From Deltaproteobacteria bacterium (GTDB taxonomy: Bacteria; Desulfobacterota; Desulfobacteria; Desulfobacterales; Desulfosarcinaceae), in the NCBI GenBank assembly GCA_021824175.1, contig JAKALP010000003.1:186001-250000 (forward strand): a DNA stretch of 64,000 nucleotides, read 5' to 3'. Shown in pieces: positions 17,390 to 25,500 of the stretch. The translations under genes and the position numbers were made by a program. A model generated the notes under the pieces. The model was not told where the DNA came from, did no database searches, and saw nothing but the letters and a program-made list of their open reading frames with translations. Position 1 is the first letter of the stretch. Each line of letters starts with the position of its first letter.

Positions 17390-17826
17390 TTCGTTTATTG
17401 GTTGATGGGTTGATTCGTTGATTGGTGGTGGGGTCGAGTGGTAAAGAAAGGTGAATAGACTGAAGACTGAAGGCTGAAGGTGGAAGGAAGAAGATTGATG
17501 GCACCGCAAAAGTCGCTCGATGTTTGTAACGTCATCCCCGCGAAGGCGGGGAACCAGTAATTCAATTACTTCTGGATTCCCGCCTTCACGGGAATGACGC
17601 CCTTACGGACTTTTTGCGAACTCGTCCAGATTGATGGTGGAAGAAATTATCACTGCTCTCAGACACCGGACGGACCGCACCACTTCCTGTCCCCGTTGGG
17701 GAGAGGGCTGGGGTGAGGGGCAGCCTCAAGAGCAGAACATGATTGTCTCTATGGAGAGCAGATACGCGCTTTGAAACCGAATCAACCAATTAACGAATCA
17801 ACGAATCAACTAACCCAGGGGAGATT
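17390..17826. repeat. Composite intergenic repeat block
   Basis: This 437-bp spacer has no gene. It opens with degenerate tandem copies of GTTGATTCGTTGATTGGT (17395-17432), and the reverse complement of the same motif returns at 17772-17814, so the block is bounded by an inverted pair. At 17530-17599 lies the widespread CGTCATCCCCGCGAAGGCG palindrome with its CGGGAATGACG arm. At 17690-17720 is a GGGGAGAGGGCTGGGGTGAG repeat, also seen near 38.7 and 48.8 kb. The order suggests nested insertion of small non-coding repeats. Confidence 0.75.
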
Positions 17827-18201
17827 ATGGGAAAAAGAAGCCGCAAGGGATTAATTCGTCTGGTCGATGCCACGCGTTTCTCCATCTATGGTTTCAAAGC
17901 CGCCTGGCGGGATGAGGCCGCCTTCCGCCAGGAGGTGGTCGCGGTGGCGATCTTGGTGCCGCTGGCCTTCTGGCTGGGCACCACGGCGGTTGAGCGCGCG
18001 CTGCTGATCTTTTCAGCCCTGTTGATGCTCATCGTGGAGTTGCTCAACTCCGCCATCGAAGCAGTAGTGGACCGCATCGGCCTAGAAGATCATCCGCTCT
18101 CCGGCCAGGCCAAGGACATGGGGTCGGCGGCCATCCTGGTCACGCTGATCGCCGGCGGCGCGGTGTGGCTTTTTATTGCGTGGAAGCGGTTTGTTGCTTG
18201 A
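17827..18201 (+). CDS. dgkA: Diacylglycerol kinase, prokaryotic type
   Basis: A 124-residue integral membrane lipid kinase that phosphorylates diacylglycerol to phosphatidic acid, recycling lipid left over from envelope biosynthesis. The signature ELLNSAIEAVVDRIG lies at about residues 69-83, just before the third membrane helix, with the conserved KDMGSAA following. Three hydrophobic segments and the length match DgkA (about 120 residues). The amphipathic N-terminus has the expected AFRQE before helix 1. The ATG is preceded by GGGGAG. The aminopeptidase gene starts 19 bp downstream, so the two are probably one operon. Confidence 0.95.
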   Translation: MGKRSRKGLIRLVDATRFSIYGFKAAWRDEAAFRQEVVAVAILVPLAFWLGTTAVERALLIFSALLMLIVELLNSAIEAVVDRIGLEDHPLSGQAKDMGSAAILVTLIAGGAVWLFIAWKRFVA

Positions 18202-18220
18202 GGGAGTGAGGAGAAGAAGA

Positions 18221-19702
18221 ATGCTCAATTTGACTGCCGTTGCGCTGGATCGCACCCGAGTTGAAACCCTTGCCGTACCGGTATGCGAGGACGCCGAAAT
18301 CCACCTGGATGACCAGGTGCGCCAACTGATCGCCAAAGCCAAAGCCATGGAAGAATTCTCCGGCGAGAAGGGACAAAGGCTCGTGCTCTATGACCCGGCC
18401 CAGACCCTGGTGCACCGGGCTATTTTCATTGGCGTGGGACCGCGCAAGAAAATCGATGCCGAAACGCTGCGCGCCTTCGCCGGCCAGGCCGTGAAGAAAG
18501 CCATGGCCCTCAAGGCCGCGGACCTGGTGCTGGCCGTGCCCTTGGCCGAAACATCTCCCGTACCCGCCCAGACATGCGCCAAAACGCTGCTGGAAGGCGC
18601 CCGGCTGGCCAACCACAGCTTCCAACGCTATAAAGAAAAATCCAAGAACCATCTGCTGAAGAAGATCTCCCTGCTGGTGCCGCCTGCCCTGATCAAAACC
18701 TTCAAGCCGTTGCTGGCGCCTGTCGACGCGGTCTGCCAGGGCGCTCTCCATGCGCGCGAATGGGTGAGCACTCCTTCCAATGACAAACTGCCCGTGCAAC
18801 TGGCTAAAGAGTTTGTTGAAACTTTTAAAGGCAGCGGCGTGACGGTGCGGGTGCTGGACGAATCCCAGCTCAAGCGCCAGAAGATGAATGCCCTGCTGGC
18901 CGTGGCCGCGGGCAGCAGCCATCCGCCCTGCCTGGTGGAGATGATCTATGCCCCCGCCAATGCCCGCCAAACCGTGGTGCTGGTGGGCAAAGGCATTACC
19001 TTTGACACCGGCGGCGTCAACCTCAAACCCTCGGCCGGCCTGGAGACCATGAAGGCCGACATGTCCGGCGCCGCGGCCGTGGCCGGCGCCGTCCTGGCCA
19101 TTTCCAAGCTCAAACCCCGGCAGCGCATCATCGGCATCACCCCCATTGTGGAGAACATGATCTCCGGCTCAGCCACCCGGCCCGGCGACGTGGTCACCAG
19201 TCTGGCCGGTAAAACCGTAGAGATCGGCAACACCGATGCCGAAGGCCGCCTGATCCTCATCGATGCCATGGCCTATGCCCAGAAGCGCTTCAAACCCGAT
19301 GTGATGATCGATCTGGCCACCTTGACCGGCGCCTGTGTCATCGCCCTGGGAGAGAAAATGGCCGGCGTTTTCTCTCCGGACAACGCCTTGCGGCAAACCA
19401 TCGTGGAGGCCGGCCAGGCCGTGCATGAGCGCTGCTGGCCCATGCCCATGCCGGACGATTATATGGAGCTGCTTAAAAGCGACATCGCCGACATCAGCAA
19501 CATGTCCAGCTCGCGCTATGGCGGCGCCATCGCGGCCGCGCTTTTTCTCTCCGAATTTGTCAACGGCACCCCCTGGGCCCACATCGACATCGCCGGCCCG
19601 GCTTTTTCCAAAAAAGGCTCTGACTACTGCGGCCCCGGCGGCACGGGCTTTGGCGTGCGGTTGTTGTGTGAAGTAATTGAACGCTTGGATCAGGACAAGT
19701 AG
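18221..19702 (+). CDS. pepA: Leucyl aminopeptidase (M17)
   Basis: A 493-residue cytosol aminopeptidase. The C-terminal catalytic domain carries the metal and active-site motifs GKGITFDTGGVNLKPS, MKADMSGAAAV and the family signature NTDAEGRLIL. The N-terminal domain (about 1-170) is the less conserved alpha/beta domain of the hexameric family. It removes N-terminal residues from peptides using two divalent metal ions. ATG 18221 is chosen because GAGGAGAAGAAG lies directly upstream; an upstream frame extension would run into dgkA. It follows dgkA by 19 bp. Confidence 0.96.
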   Translation: MLNLTAVALDRTRVETLAVPVCEDAEIHLDDQVRQLIAKAKAMEEFSGEKGQRLVLYDPAQTLVHRAIFIGVGPRKKIDAETLRAFAGQAVKKAMALKAADLVLAVPLAETSPVPAQTCAKTLLEGARLANHSFQRYKEKSKNHLLKKISLLVPPALIKTFKPLLAPVDAVCQGALHAREWVSTPSNDKLPVQLAKEFVETFKGSGVTVRVLDESQLKRQKMNALLAVAAGSSHPPCLVEMIYAPANARQTVVLVGKGITFDTGGVNLKPSAGLETMKADMSGAAAVAGAVLAISKLKPRQRIIGITPIVENMISGSATRPGDVVTSLAGKTVEIGNTDAEGRLILIDAMAYAQKRFKPDVMIDLATLTGACVIALGEKMAGVFSPDNALRQTIVEAGQAVHERCWPMPMPDDYMELLKSDIADISNMSSSRYGGAIAAALFLSEFVNGTPWAHIDIAGPAFSKKGSDYCGPGGTGFGVRLLCEVIERLDQDK

Positions 19703-19725
19703 ATCATTCTATCCGAACAACATTT

Positions 19726-19802
19726 TTCTCGCAAAGACGCCAAGATCGCAAAGACTATCAAGAGATGATCGTTTCTTGGCGTCCTTTGCGTCTTTGCGAG
19801 AA
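19726..19802. repeat. Palindromic CTCGCAAAGACGC repeat
   Basis: The left arm starts TTCTCGCAAAGACGCCAAG and the right arm ends TTTGCGTCTTTGCGAGAA. Together they form a long imperfect hairpin between pepA and the DinB-like gene. A related copy is at 62300-62372. Confidence 0.8.
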
Positions 19803-19829
19803 TCAAAAAAATCAAAGACGGAGGCAACT

Positions 19830-20267
19830 ATGACTGCACCCTTCGTGGTAGAAAACACGAAAGAGCGAAATCGTCTGAAAGATCTGGTGGGGCGCCTCAG
19901 CGACGCCCAATTAACCCGCACTTTTGATTATGGCTGGACCGTGGCCGCGGCCCTGGCCCACCTGGCCTTCTGGGACCATCGTTCCTTCATTGCCTTGCAG
20001 AAGATCAAGGCCACCCACAAGGCACCCGAACCATTCGATTTTGACACCATCAACGACGCCCTGCTGCCTCTGTGCATGGCCATTGCGCCCCATGAAGCGG
20101 CCCGTCTGGCCATAGCCGCGGCCGAGAAGGTTGATAAAGATCTGGAATCCCTGACGCCGGAGCAAGCCGCGGCGGTTGAAGCCATGGGCGAGCGCTCGCG
20201 CCTTTACCGCTGCGTGCATCGCAAAATGCATCTGGATGAGATCGATCAGTTGATCGCTAAAGAGTAG
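19830..20267 (+). CDS. DinB/MDMPI-like four-helix protein
   Basis: A 145-residue protein that resembles the DinB/maleylpyruvate isomerase-like helical bundle family. N-terminal helix: RNRLKDLVGRLSDAQLTRTFD. Then GWTVAAALAHLAFWDH, with the His and Asp positions typical of the metal or thiol site. A late RCVHRKMHLDEID supplies the last conserved His. Members are thiol-dependent transferases or proteins of unknown function, and the substrate here is unknown. ATG 19830 is chosen because GGAGGCAAC precedes it and because upstream sequence belongs to the palindromic repeat. A DinB-type damage role is not implied by the name. Confidence 0.75.
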   Translation: MTAPFVVENTKERNRLKDLVGRLSDAQLTRTFDYGWTVAAALAHLAFWDHRSFIALQKIKATHKAPEPFDFDTINDALLPLCMAIAPHEAARLAIAAAEKVDKDLESLTPEQAAAVEAMGERSRLYRCVHRKMHLDEIDQLIAKE

Positions 20268-20357
20268 TTGTTTTTTAACGCAGCGGCCGACTATAGCGCA
20301 AAGGCTCACAGAGGAATCCTTTCAATTTATTACTGCCGAATTCTTCACTATCCGCCA

Positions 20358-20386
20358 TTTACACCCCGCGGCCAAGCGGGTATAAT
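20358..20386 (+). promoter_or_regulatory. Strong sigma-70-type promoter
   Basis: TTTACA (20358-20363), a 17-bp spacer and a perfect TATAAT (20381-20386) precede the zinc-ribbon/methyltransferase pair. Confidence 0.75.
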
Positions 20387-20424
20387 ATCCGAAAACTCTG
20401 CAACAAAGGAGGCTTACAATACCC

Positions 20425-20760
20425 ATGACGGATGAAGATAAAACCCCTGAGTCGGATAAAGAGTGGGACAACCGGGTATTGTGCAGTGACGGAAACTGCA
20501 TTGGCACGGTGGGACCCGACGGCCGCTGCAAAGAGTGCGGCATGATTTATACAGGTGACCAGCCCTTGCCCAAAGGCGAAGGCAACGATGATCTGTTTTC
20601 CCTTGACGAAGAGCCCGATTCCTCCCAGCCCGAAAATAAGGATGCGTCCGCCGACGTGTCCGATGATGAATGGTCCCAGCGCAAGCTCTGCCCGGATGAA
20701 AACTGCATCGGCGTCATCGGCCCCGACGGCCGCTGCAAAGAGTGCGGAAAACCCGGATGA
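20425..20760 (+). CDS. Tandem zinc-ribbon-like small protein
   Basis: A 111-residue acidic soluble protein made of two copies of one Cys4 module joined by an acidic linker. Copy 1 has C20, C25, C35, C38 and copy 2 has C89, C94, C104, C107. The pattern is C-x4-C-x9-C-x2-C in both, with the shared core GPDGRCKECG. A conserved Trp precedes each module. The last 24 or so bases of each module are almost identical at DNA level, pointing to recent duplication or gene conversion. Metal (zinc) binding is likely, but the family is not one I can name. A strong promoter and an AAAGGAGG ribosome site precede it. The next gene overlaps its stop codon. Confidence 0.75.
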   Translation: MTDEDKTPESDKEWDNRVLCSDGNCIGTVGPDGRCKECGMIYTGDQPLPKGEGNDDLFSLDEEPDSSQPENKDASADVSDDEWSQRKLCPDENCIGVIGPDGRCKECGKPG

Positions 20761-21485
20761 GCACCCCTTTGGAGAAGAAGTCCACGGTCGCCGAAATCCA
20801 GGCGCGCTTTGACCAGGATGTGGAACGGTTCTCCAATCTTGAAACCGGTCAAACCGCCACCATGGACGCGCCGCTGGCCATGGAGCTGATCACCCAAGCC
20901 GCCTTTCGGGCCACCCCAAAAATTCAGCGCGTACTGGATATCGGCTGCGGCGCGGGCAACAATACCATCAAGCTGGCGCAATTCACTTCCCCGTTTGATT
21001 GCGACCTGGTGGATCTGAGCCGTCCCATGCTGGAGCGGGCCCATGAGCGCGTCGCGGAAGTCAACACTGGCCGCATTCGCCTGTTTCAAGGCGATATTCG
21101 TGAGTTGCCCTTTCCTGATGAATACTATGATGTGATTCTGGCCGCTGCGGTATTGCACCATTTGCGCGATGACCGCGATTGGGAGTCAACCTTCGCTAAA
21201 ATCTTCCACTTGACCGCGCCGGGCGGCAGCGTCTGGATTACCGATCTGGTTAGCCATGAACACGCCGCGGTACAGGCCATGATGTGGCAACGATATGGCG
21301 ACTATCTTCTTTCAGTGGGCCGTGAGGCGTATCGCAATAGAGTCTTTGATTATATCGACAAGGAAGATACGCCGCGGCCGGTGACCTACCAACTGGAATT
21401 GCTGCGCAAGGTGGGGTTTGAGCAAGTCGAACTTCTACATAAGAATACTTGTTTTGCCGCCTTTGGCGCCATTAAATCCAAATAG
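20757..21485 (+). CDS. Class I SAM-dependent methyltransferase
   Basis: A 242-residue Rossmann methyltransferase. Motif I: VLDIGCGAGNNTIKL at about 60-75. Motif II: the acidic strand end DLVDLSRPML. Then FQGDIRELPFPDEYYDVIL, with motif III/IV AAVLHHLRDD. The HHL pattern is typical of the UbiE/Methyltransf_11 and 25 groups that act on small molecules. The ATG at 20757 overlaps the stop of the zinc-ribbon gene (ATGA), so translation is coupled. A GTG at 20742 in frame is less likely. The substrate is not predictable. Tight coupling to a Cys-rich protein suggests joint function. Confidence 0.9.
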   Translation: MSTPLEKKSTVAEIQARFDQDVERFSNLETGQTATMDAPLAMELITQAAFRATPKIQRVLDIGCGAGNNTIKLAQFTSPFDCDLVDLSRPMLERAHERVAEVNTGRIRLFQGDIRELPFPDEYYDVILAAAVLHHLRDDRDWESTFAKIFHLTAPGGSVWITDLVSHEHAAVQAMMWQRYGDYLLSVGREAYRNRVFDYIDKEDTPRPVTYQLELLRKVGFEQVELLHKNTCFAAFGAIKSK

Positions 21486-21508
21486 CCGGCAAATAAAGAT
21501 ATCAGCAA

Positions 21509-21949
21509 TTATCCCCTTAACTTTATTCTAATCCATGCTGGATTGCGTCTACAATCAAGAACGGCATAAACAAATGCAGTATCTTTTTCAACGCGATAGT
21601 ATATGGCAAATGGAAATCTCTTCGAAAGTAATCGTTGGTATTTTTCGTAATGCATAGAATGAATTCCGGCACAAATTTTCAATGATTCAACGTCTGAAAA
21701 TAATGATTCTACAAGCTATCTCAAAATAAAGATTTTGGGCCAAAATCGCGGCGGAGGCAAATTTTAAACCGCAGACATACTGAAGTATTTCGAGGATTTA
21801 AAATTTGCCTCCAACAAAGAGTTTGGGCCAAAAGATTATTTTGAGATAGCTTGTAAAAAATATTCACCAAGACCTTCCTCCTGCTTTTCATAAAAGTAAA
21901 ATCCGTCAACCAGGTCTTGGTTCGCGGATTTAAGAATTTTTATTTTCAT
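21509..21949 (-). pseudogene. ParE/RelE-family toxin interrupted by a MITE
   Basis: The ATG at 21947-21949 overlaps the antitoxin stop as ATGA. The first 32 codons (beginning MKIKILKSANQDLVDGFYFY) match the N-terminus of a ParE/RelE toxin. Reading then enters an insertion at 21712-21853 and stops after 37 residues. Removing the 142-bp element together with one copy of its TA duplication restores a clean 98-codon frame. The second half then contains RFPFAIYYRVEKDTAFVYAV and ends at TAA 21509-21511. The length and the closing VLDCRRNP stretch suit the ParE-like fold. The toxin should be inactive as it stands unless the element excises precisely. Confidence 0.9.
21712..21853. mobile_element. 142-bp MITE with TA target duplication
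   Basis: The terminal inverted repeats begin CAAGCTATCTCAAAATAA and are perfect for 18 bp at each end. A second, inner palindrome has arms GGAGGCAAATTTTAAA and TTTAAAATTTGCCTCC. The element is flanked by a TA dinucleotide on both sides (21710-21711 and 21854-21855). It has no coding capacity. TA duplication points to mobilisation by an IS630/Tc1-mariner-type transposase, which is not in the window. Its whole length can fold into one hairpin. Confidence 0.9.
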
Positions 21950-22164
21950 GACACTGAATTCCTAATGCCCTTCTTGGCACTCTCCCAATCAATGAATTCG
22001 TCTGTGCCATCCTTTATCGCCTTTTCTCTTTCCTGCAATATGTCTCCGTGCCATTGCGGGGACTCCAAACTCCCCGCGTTTTTACACAGATCATCCCAGA
22101 GTGTTTCCATGGTCTGAATTTTTTCTTCAACTGACATATCTTTTAACGGCAAGGTGATAAGCAT
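21946..22164 (-). CDS. Addiction-module antitoxin (ParE/RelE partner)
   Basis: A 72-residue antitoxin of the putative addiction module component family. LPLKDMSVEEKIQTMETLWD at the N-terminus, then a helical C-terminus with REKAIKDGTDEFIDWESAKK, is the typical layout. ATG 22162-22164 is used because GGAGGTGCCAG precedes it; the longer upstream frame lacks a ribosome site. Its stop overlaps the toxin start. It remains intact although the toxin is split, so it is now an orphan antitoxin that could still repress its own promoter or neutralise related toxins. Confidence 0.85.
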   Translation of the reverse strand: MLITLPLKDMSVEEKIQTMETLWDDLCKNAGSLESPQWHGDILQEREKAIKDGTDEFIDWESAKKGIRNSVS

Positions 22165-22257
22165 CTGGCACCTCCAAATTGATTTGAACAAGGTCTCCAA
22201 TAGATATGTTATATGTATACCACCATCGTGTGGCAAATCAATGATCCCCAAAGAGCG

Positions 22258-23784
22258 TCACCGATACTGCCGATAATCCACATTATACCGCTTGGCCTTG
22301 TAAGCAAAGATGCGCACCGTGGTTTTCAGGATCTGAGCCGCCAGGGTGATATTGCCGCGCGTATTCTTCAAACTGTCGATGATCATCTCCCGCTCCAGGT
22401 TGGCCACGGCATCGTCTAAGGAGAGTTCGGGCAGGGTGCCGCTCTCCTGGCCGGTTTGCAAGGTGGGCGGCAGGTGATAGCTGTGGATGACGCCGCCGTC
22501 GCACAGCAGCACGGCGCGCTCAATGCAGTTTTCCAGTTCGCGCACGTTGCCCGGCCAGTGATAGGCCATCAGCATGTCGATGGCGGGCGTGGAAAAGCGC
22601 TTGATCTCTTTGTTATTCTCCTTGCTGTAATTTTCAAGGAAGTAATCGGCCAGCAGTAGAATATCGTCTTTGCGCTCGCGCAGGGGCGGCATGTAGATGG
22701 GAAAGACATTGAGACGGTAGTAGAGATCGCCACGAAAGGTGCCTTCCTCCACGGCCTGCTCCAGGTTCTTGTTAGTGGCGGCGATGACGCGCACATCGGC
22801 CTTGAGGGTCTTCTGACCGCCCACGCGCTCAAACTCTTTTTCCTGCAGCACGCGCAGCAGATTGCCCTGCACATCCAGACCGATGGAGCCGATCTCATCC
22901 AGGAAGATGGTGCCCTTGTTGGCCAGCTCGAACTTGCCCAGCTTCTGCTTGATGGCGCCGGTAAAGGCGCCCTTCTCATGACCAAAGAGTTCGCTTTCGA
23001 TGAGATTGGCCGGGATGGCGGCGCAGTTGACCTTGATAAAAGGCCCCTTGGCCCGGTGACTGTTGTAGTGCACCGAGTTGGCCACCAGCTCCTTGCCCGT
23101 GCCGCTTTCGCCGCGCACCAGAACCGTGGCGTTGCTTTTGCAGACCTGGGAGATCATCTGAAATACTTCGCGCATCTTGTTGCTGTTGCCCACGATATTG
23201 GTGATGCGATACTTGTTCTCCAGCTCGTCGCGCAACCGCTGGTTTTCGGCGTAGAGCTGCTCTTTCTCGCGCCGGATGATCTCCAGATTGACCACATGAT
23301 GGGCGATCATGGTGGCCACCACCGAAAGCCATTTCTGGCCTTCCTTCAGTGAATAGCTTTCATCATAGAGCCGGTCCACGCTCAAGGCGCCGATGACCTG
23401 ACTGCCTTTCTTAATGGGCACGCAGATAAAGGACAGCTCTTCAAAATCGGTGCGCTTGCGGCGCACGGCGGTGCGATCCAGAAACAGCGGCTCCTCGCTG
23501 ATCTTGGGGATGGTAATGGCCTTACCCGTTTGGATCACCCGGCCGGTGATGCCTTCGCCCAGCTTGTACTTGACCCGTTCGATGGTGCTGGCCGACAGGC
23601 TGTGGGCCACTTCAATATTGATTTCGTTGGTCACGGGATCGAGAATCGACACCGTGCCGCGCACCATCTGCATGGAACTGGACAGGATATCCAGGACTTT
23701 ATATAACGATTTTTTCAGATCCAGGTACTCGCTCAGCGCCTGGCTGATTTCATAGAATAGGGTTAGCTCTTCGATGCGTTTCAT
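22258..23784 (-). CDS. NifA-like sigma-54-dependent activator (GAF-AAA+-HTH)
   Basis: A 508-residue enhancer-binding protein. An N-terminal GAF domain covers about residues 1-165. The AAA+ sigma-54 activation domain covers about 195-430, with Walker A GESGTGKE, the sigma-54 contact loop GAFTGA (intact), Walker B IFLDEIG and the arginine finger region [20 protein letters not shown]. The C-terminal Fis-type helix-turn-helix is about 465-508 ([18 protein letters not shown]). GAF plus AAA+ plus this ending with a basic tyrosine-rich tail is the architecture of NifA. No nitrogenase genes are near, so NifA function is a suggestion only. It lies 93 bp upstream of the antitoxin gene on the same strand. 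Confidence 0.92.
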   Translation of the reverse strand: MKRIEELTLFYEISQALSEYLDLKKSLYKVLDILSSSMQMVRGTVSILDPVTNEINIEVAHSLSASTIERVKYKLGEGITGRVIQTGKAITIPKISEEPLFLDRTAVRRKRTDFEELSFICVPIKKGSQVIGALSVDRLYDESYSLKEGQKWLSVVATMIAHHVVNLEIIRREKEQLYAENQRLRDELENKYRITNIVGNSNKMREVFQMISQVCKSNATVLVRGESGTGKELVANSVHYNSHRAKGPFIKVNCAAIPANLIESELFGHEKGAFTGAIKQKLGKFELANKGTIFLDEIGSIGLDVQGNLLRVLQEKEFERVGGQKTLKADVRVIAATNKNLEQAVEEGTFRGDLYYRLNVFPIYMPPLRERKDDILLLADYFLENYSKENNKEIKRFSTPAIDMLMAYHWPGNVRELENCIERAVLLCDGGVIHSYHLPPTLQTGQESGTLPELSLDDAVANLEREMIIDSLKNTRGNITLAAQILKTTVRIFAYKAKRYNVDYRQYR

Positions 23785-24204
23785 GCAATTAGCCTCAGTG
23801 CTCTATGGCTTCATTCGGTGATGTATCGCTGGTCAGTCTATTTATTACCACAAGGCACAAGGTTGCAAAGGGGGCAGAGTTGCGAAGACGCAAAGGCACG
23901 GAGAAGCAAAGATCATGCAATTCACTCTTTTTAGTTTTCGGGTGGCCGAGGTTCTGGATTCGATGATATTTCTGATTGCAACATGCCATGAAAAATCGCT
24001 TCTATTTTGTCCCTTAGCCCCTTAGTCCCTTTGTCCCTTAGTCCCTTAGTCCCTTTGTCCCTTTGTGCCTTTGCCCCTTTGCCCCTTTGTGCCTTTGTCC
24101 CTTGAGCTTGTGGTGAAACAATACGTCATCGTAATTACGGCTGTGTGTACTCAGTGAAAACATTTTTGGCGACAACGGCGCGCACTATAACAAAATTGTA
24201 ATAA
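23785..24204. repeat. Low-complexity tandem repeat spacer
   Basis: No gene is visible. At 24007-24104 about ten degenerate copies of a unit like CCCTTTGTCCCTTAGT run in tandem. A related sequence in the opposite sense lies at 23854-23910 (GGCAAAGGG and GACGCAAAGGCAC types). The same repeat family recurs at about 38.6 and 48.6-49.0 kb. The unit is 8-16 bp and irregular, with no unique spacers, so this is not a CRISPR array. Confidence 0.75.
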
Positions 24205-25416
24205 ATGACAAGCCCAACCATCATTCATTTGGACATGGATGCATTTTTTGCCTCCGTGGAGCAGCTGGACCGGCCGGAACTCAAAGGCCAATGTCTGGTG
24301 GTGGGAGGTGCGCACCGAGGCGTGGTGGCGGCCGCCAGTTATGAGGCCCGCAAATTCGGTATCCATTCGGCCATGCCGATCTTCCAGGCCAAACAGCGCT
24401 GTCCCCATCTGGTCATCGTGCCGCCGCGCCATGGCCGCTACGCCGAAATCTCCGACCAGATCATGGCCATTCTGAGGACCTTTTCGCCCTTGGTGGAACC
24501 CATCTCCATCGACGAGGCCTATGTGGATATCACCGGCTGCCGGCGTTTGCATGGCGCGACCCGCGAGCTGGCCCAGGCCATGAAGGACAAAATCAAATCC
24601 CAGACCCGCTTGACCTGCTCGGTGGGCATCGCGCCCAACAAGTTTTTGGCCAAAATCGCTTCGGATTTCAACAAACCCGACGGCCTGACTGAAATCCGGC
24701 CCGATCAGGTGACGGCCTTTATCGAAACCCTGCCCGTGGCCAAGGTACCTGGTGTTGGGGCCCAGGCCCAGAAGGCCCTGGCCGCCATGGGCATCCAGAC
24801 CCTGGGGCAGGTCAGGCAATATTCGGAAAGGCAGATCGTCGGCCGCCTGGGCAAGTTCGGCCACCGGCTGATGGAACTGGCCGACGGTCATGACGACTCC
24901 CCGGTGGTCCCTGAAAGCGAGCCCAAATCCATGAGCAGTGAGATCACCCTGGATCGCGATACCCGTGACCGGGCCCAGCTTGTTACCCACCTGTTGTCCC
25001 AGGCCGAAAGTGTGGCCAGGGATCTGCGGCGCCACCAGGTGCGGTCCCGCACCATCACACTGAAGGTGCGCACCGCCGATTTCAAGCGCCACACCCGCAG
25101 CCAGACCCTGGAGCGACCGGTACAGTCCGCGGACGCGATCTATAAGACAGCCGTGGAGCTGCTCAACGCCTTTGCCATGAGCCAGCCGGTGCGGCTCATC
25201 GGCGTGGCCGCCGGCAATTTGCTTTCCGAGGACACGCCGGTCCAGCAGGAGCTGTTCGAGGCGGATGAGGGCCGGCGCAACGAACACTGGGAAAAGGTGG
25301 GACGCGCCATGGATGTCATTGCACGGCGTTATGGCGGAAAGACGGTGGTACGAGGCACGCTGGCGGAAAAGAAGAAGAATGAAAAGACAGTAGAGAAAAA
25401 CAAAGGGCGGACCTAA
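24205..25416 (+). CDS. dinB: DNA polymerase IV (Y-family)
   Basis: A 403-residue translesion polymerase. Catalytic palm motifs: HLDMDAFFASVEQ at about 8-20 and SIDEAYVDIT at about 103-112. The fingers include YEARKFGIHSAMP. The thumb helix-hairpin-helix region is VAKVPGVGAQAQKAL at about 180-194, and the little-finger domain follows to about 350. The expected beta-clamp motif near the end is represented by QQELFEADEG. The polymerase copies damaged DNA at low fidelity. The length is slightly longer than E. coli DinB (351) because of a charged Lys-rich tail. No LexA box was identified upstream, so regulation is open. Confidence 0.95.
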   Translation: MTSPTIIHLDMDAFFASVEQLDRPELKGQCLVVGGAHRGVVAAASYEARKFGIHSAMPIFQAKQRCPHLVIVPPRHGRYAEISDQIMAILRTFSPLVEPISIDEAYVDITGCRRLHGATRELAQAMKDKIKSQTRLTCSVGIAPNKFLAKIASDFNKPDGLTEIRPDQVTAFIETLPVAKVPGVGAQAQKALAAMGIQTLGQVRQYSERQIVGRLGKFGHRLMELADGHDDSPVVPESEPKSMSSEITLDRDTRDRAQLVTHLLSQAESVARDLRRHQVRSRTITLKVRTADFKRHTRSQTLERPVQSADAIYKTAVELLNAFAMSQPVRLIGVAAGNLLSEDTPVQQELFEADEGRRNEHWEKVGRAMDVIARRYGGKTVVRGTLAEKKKNEKTVEKNKGRT

Positions 25417-25500
25417 GCCCGCCCATCTATTCTTCCAAACTATCGTCACCGGCTGAACAAAACAATCTCTTCCCTTCAGCCTTCAGTTTTTTTCTTCAGC

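Noticed and set aside
19677-19829. An upstream extension of the DinB-like gene
   Set aside because: It runs through the CTCGCAAAGACGC palindrome and overlaps the pepA end; the ATG at 19830 has a proper ribosome site.
24007-24104. Tandem repeats that at first sight resemble a CRISPR array
   Set aside because: The units are only 8-16 bp, irregular and without unique spacers, and no cas genes are present.
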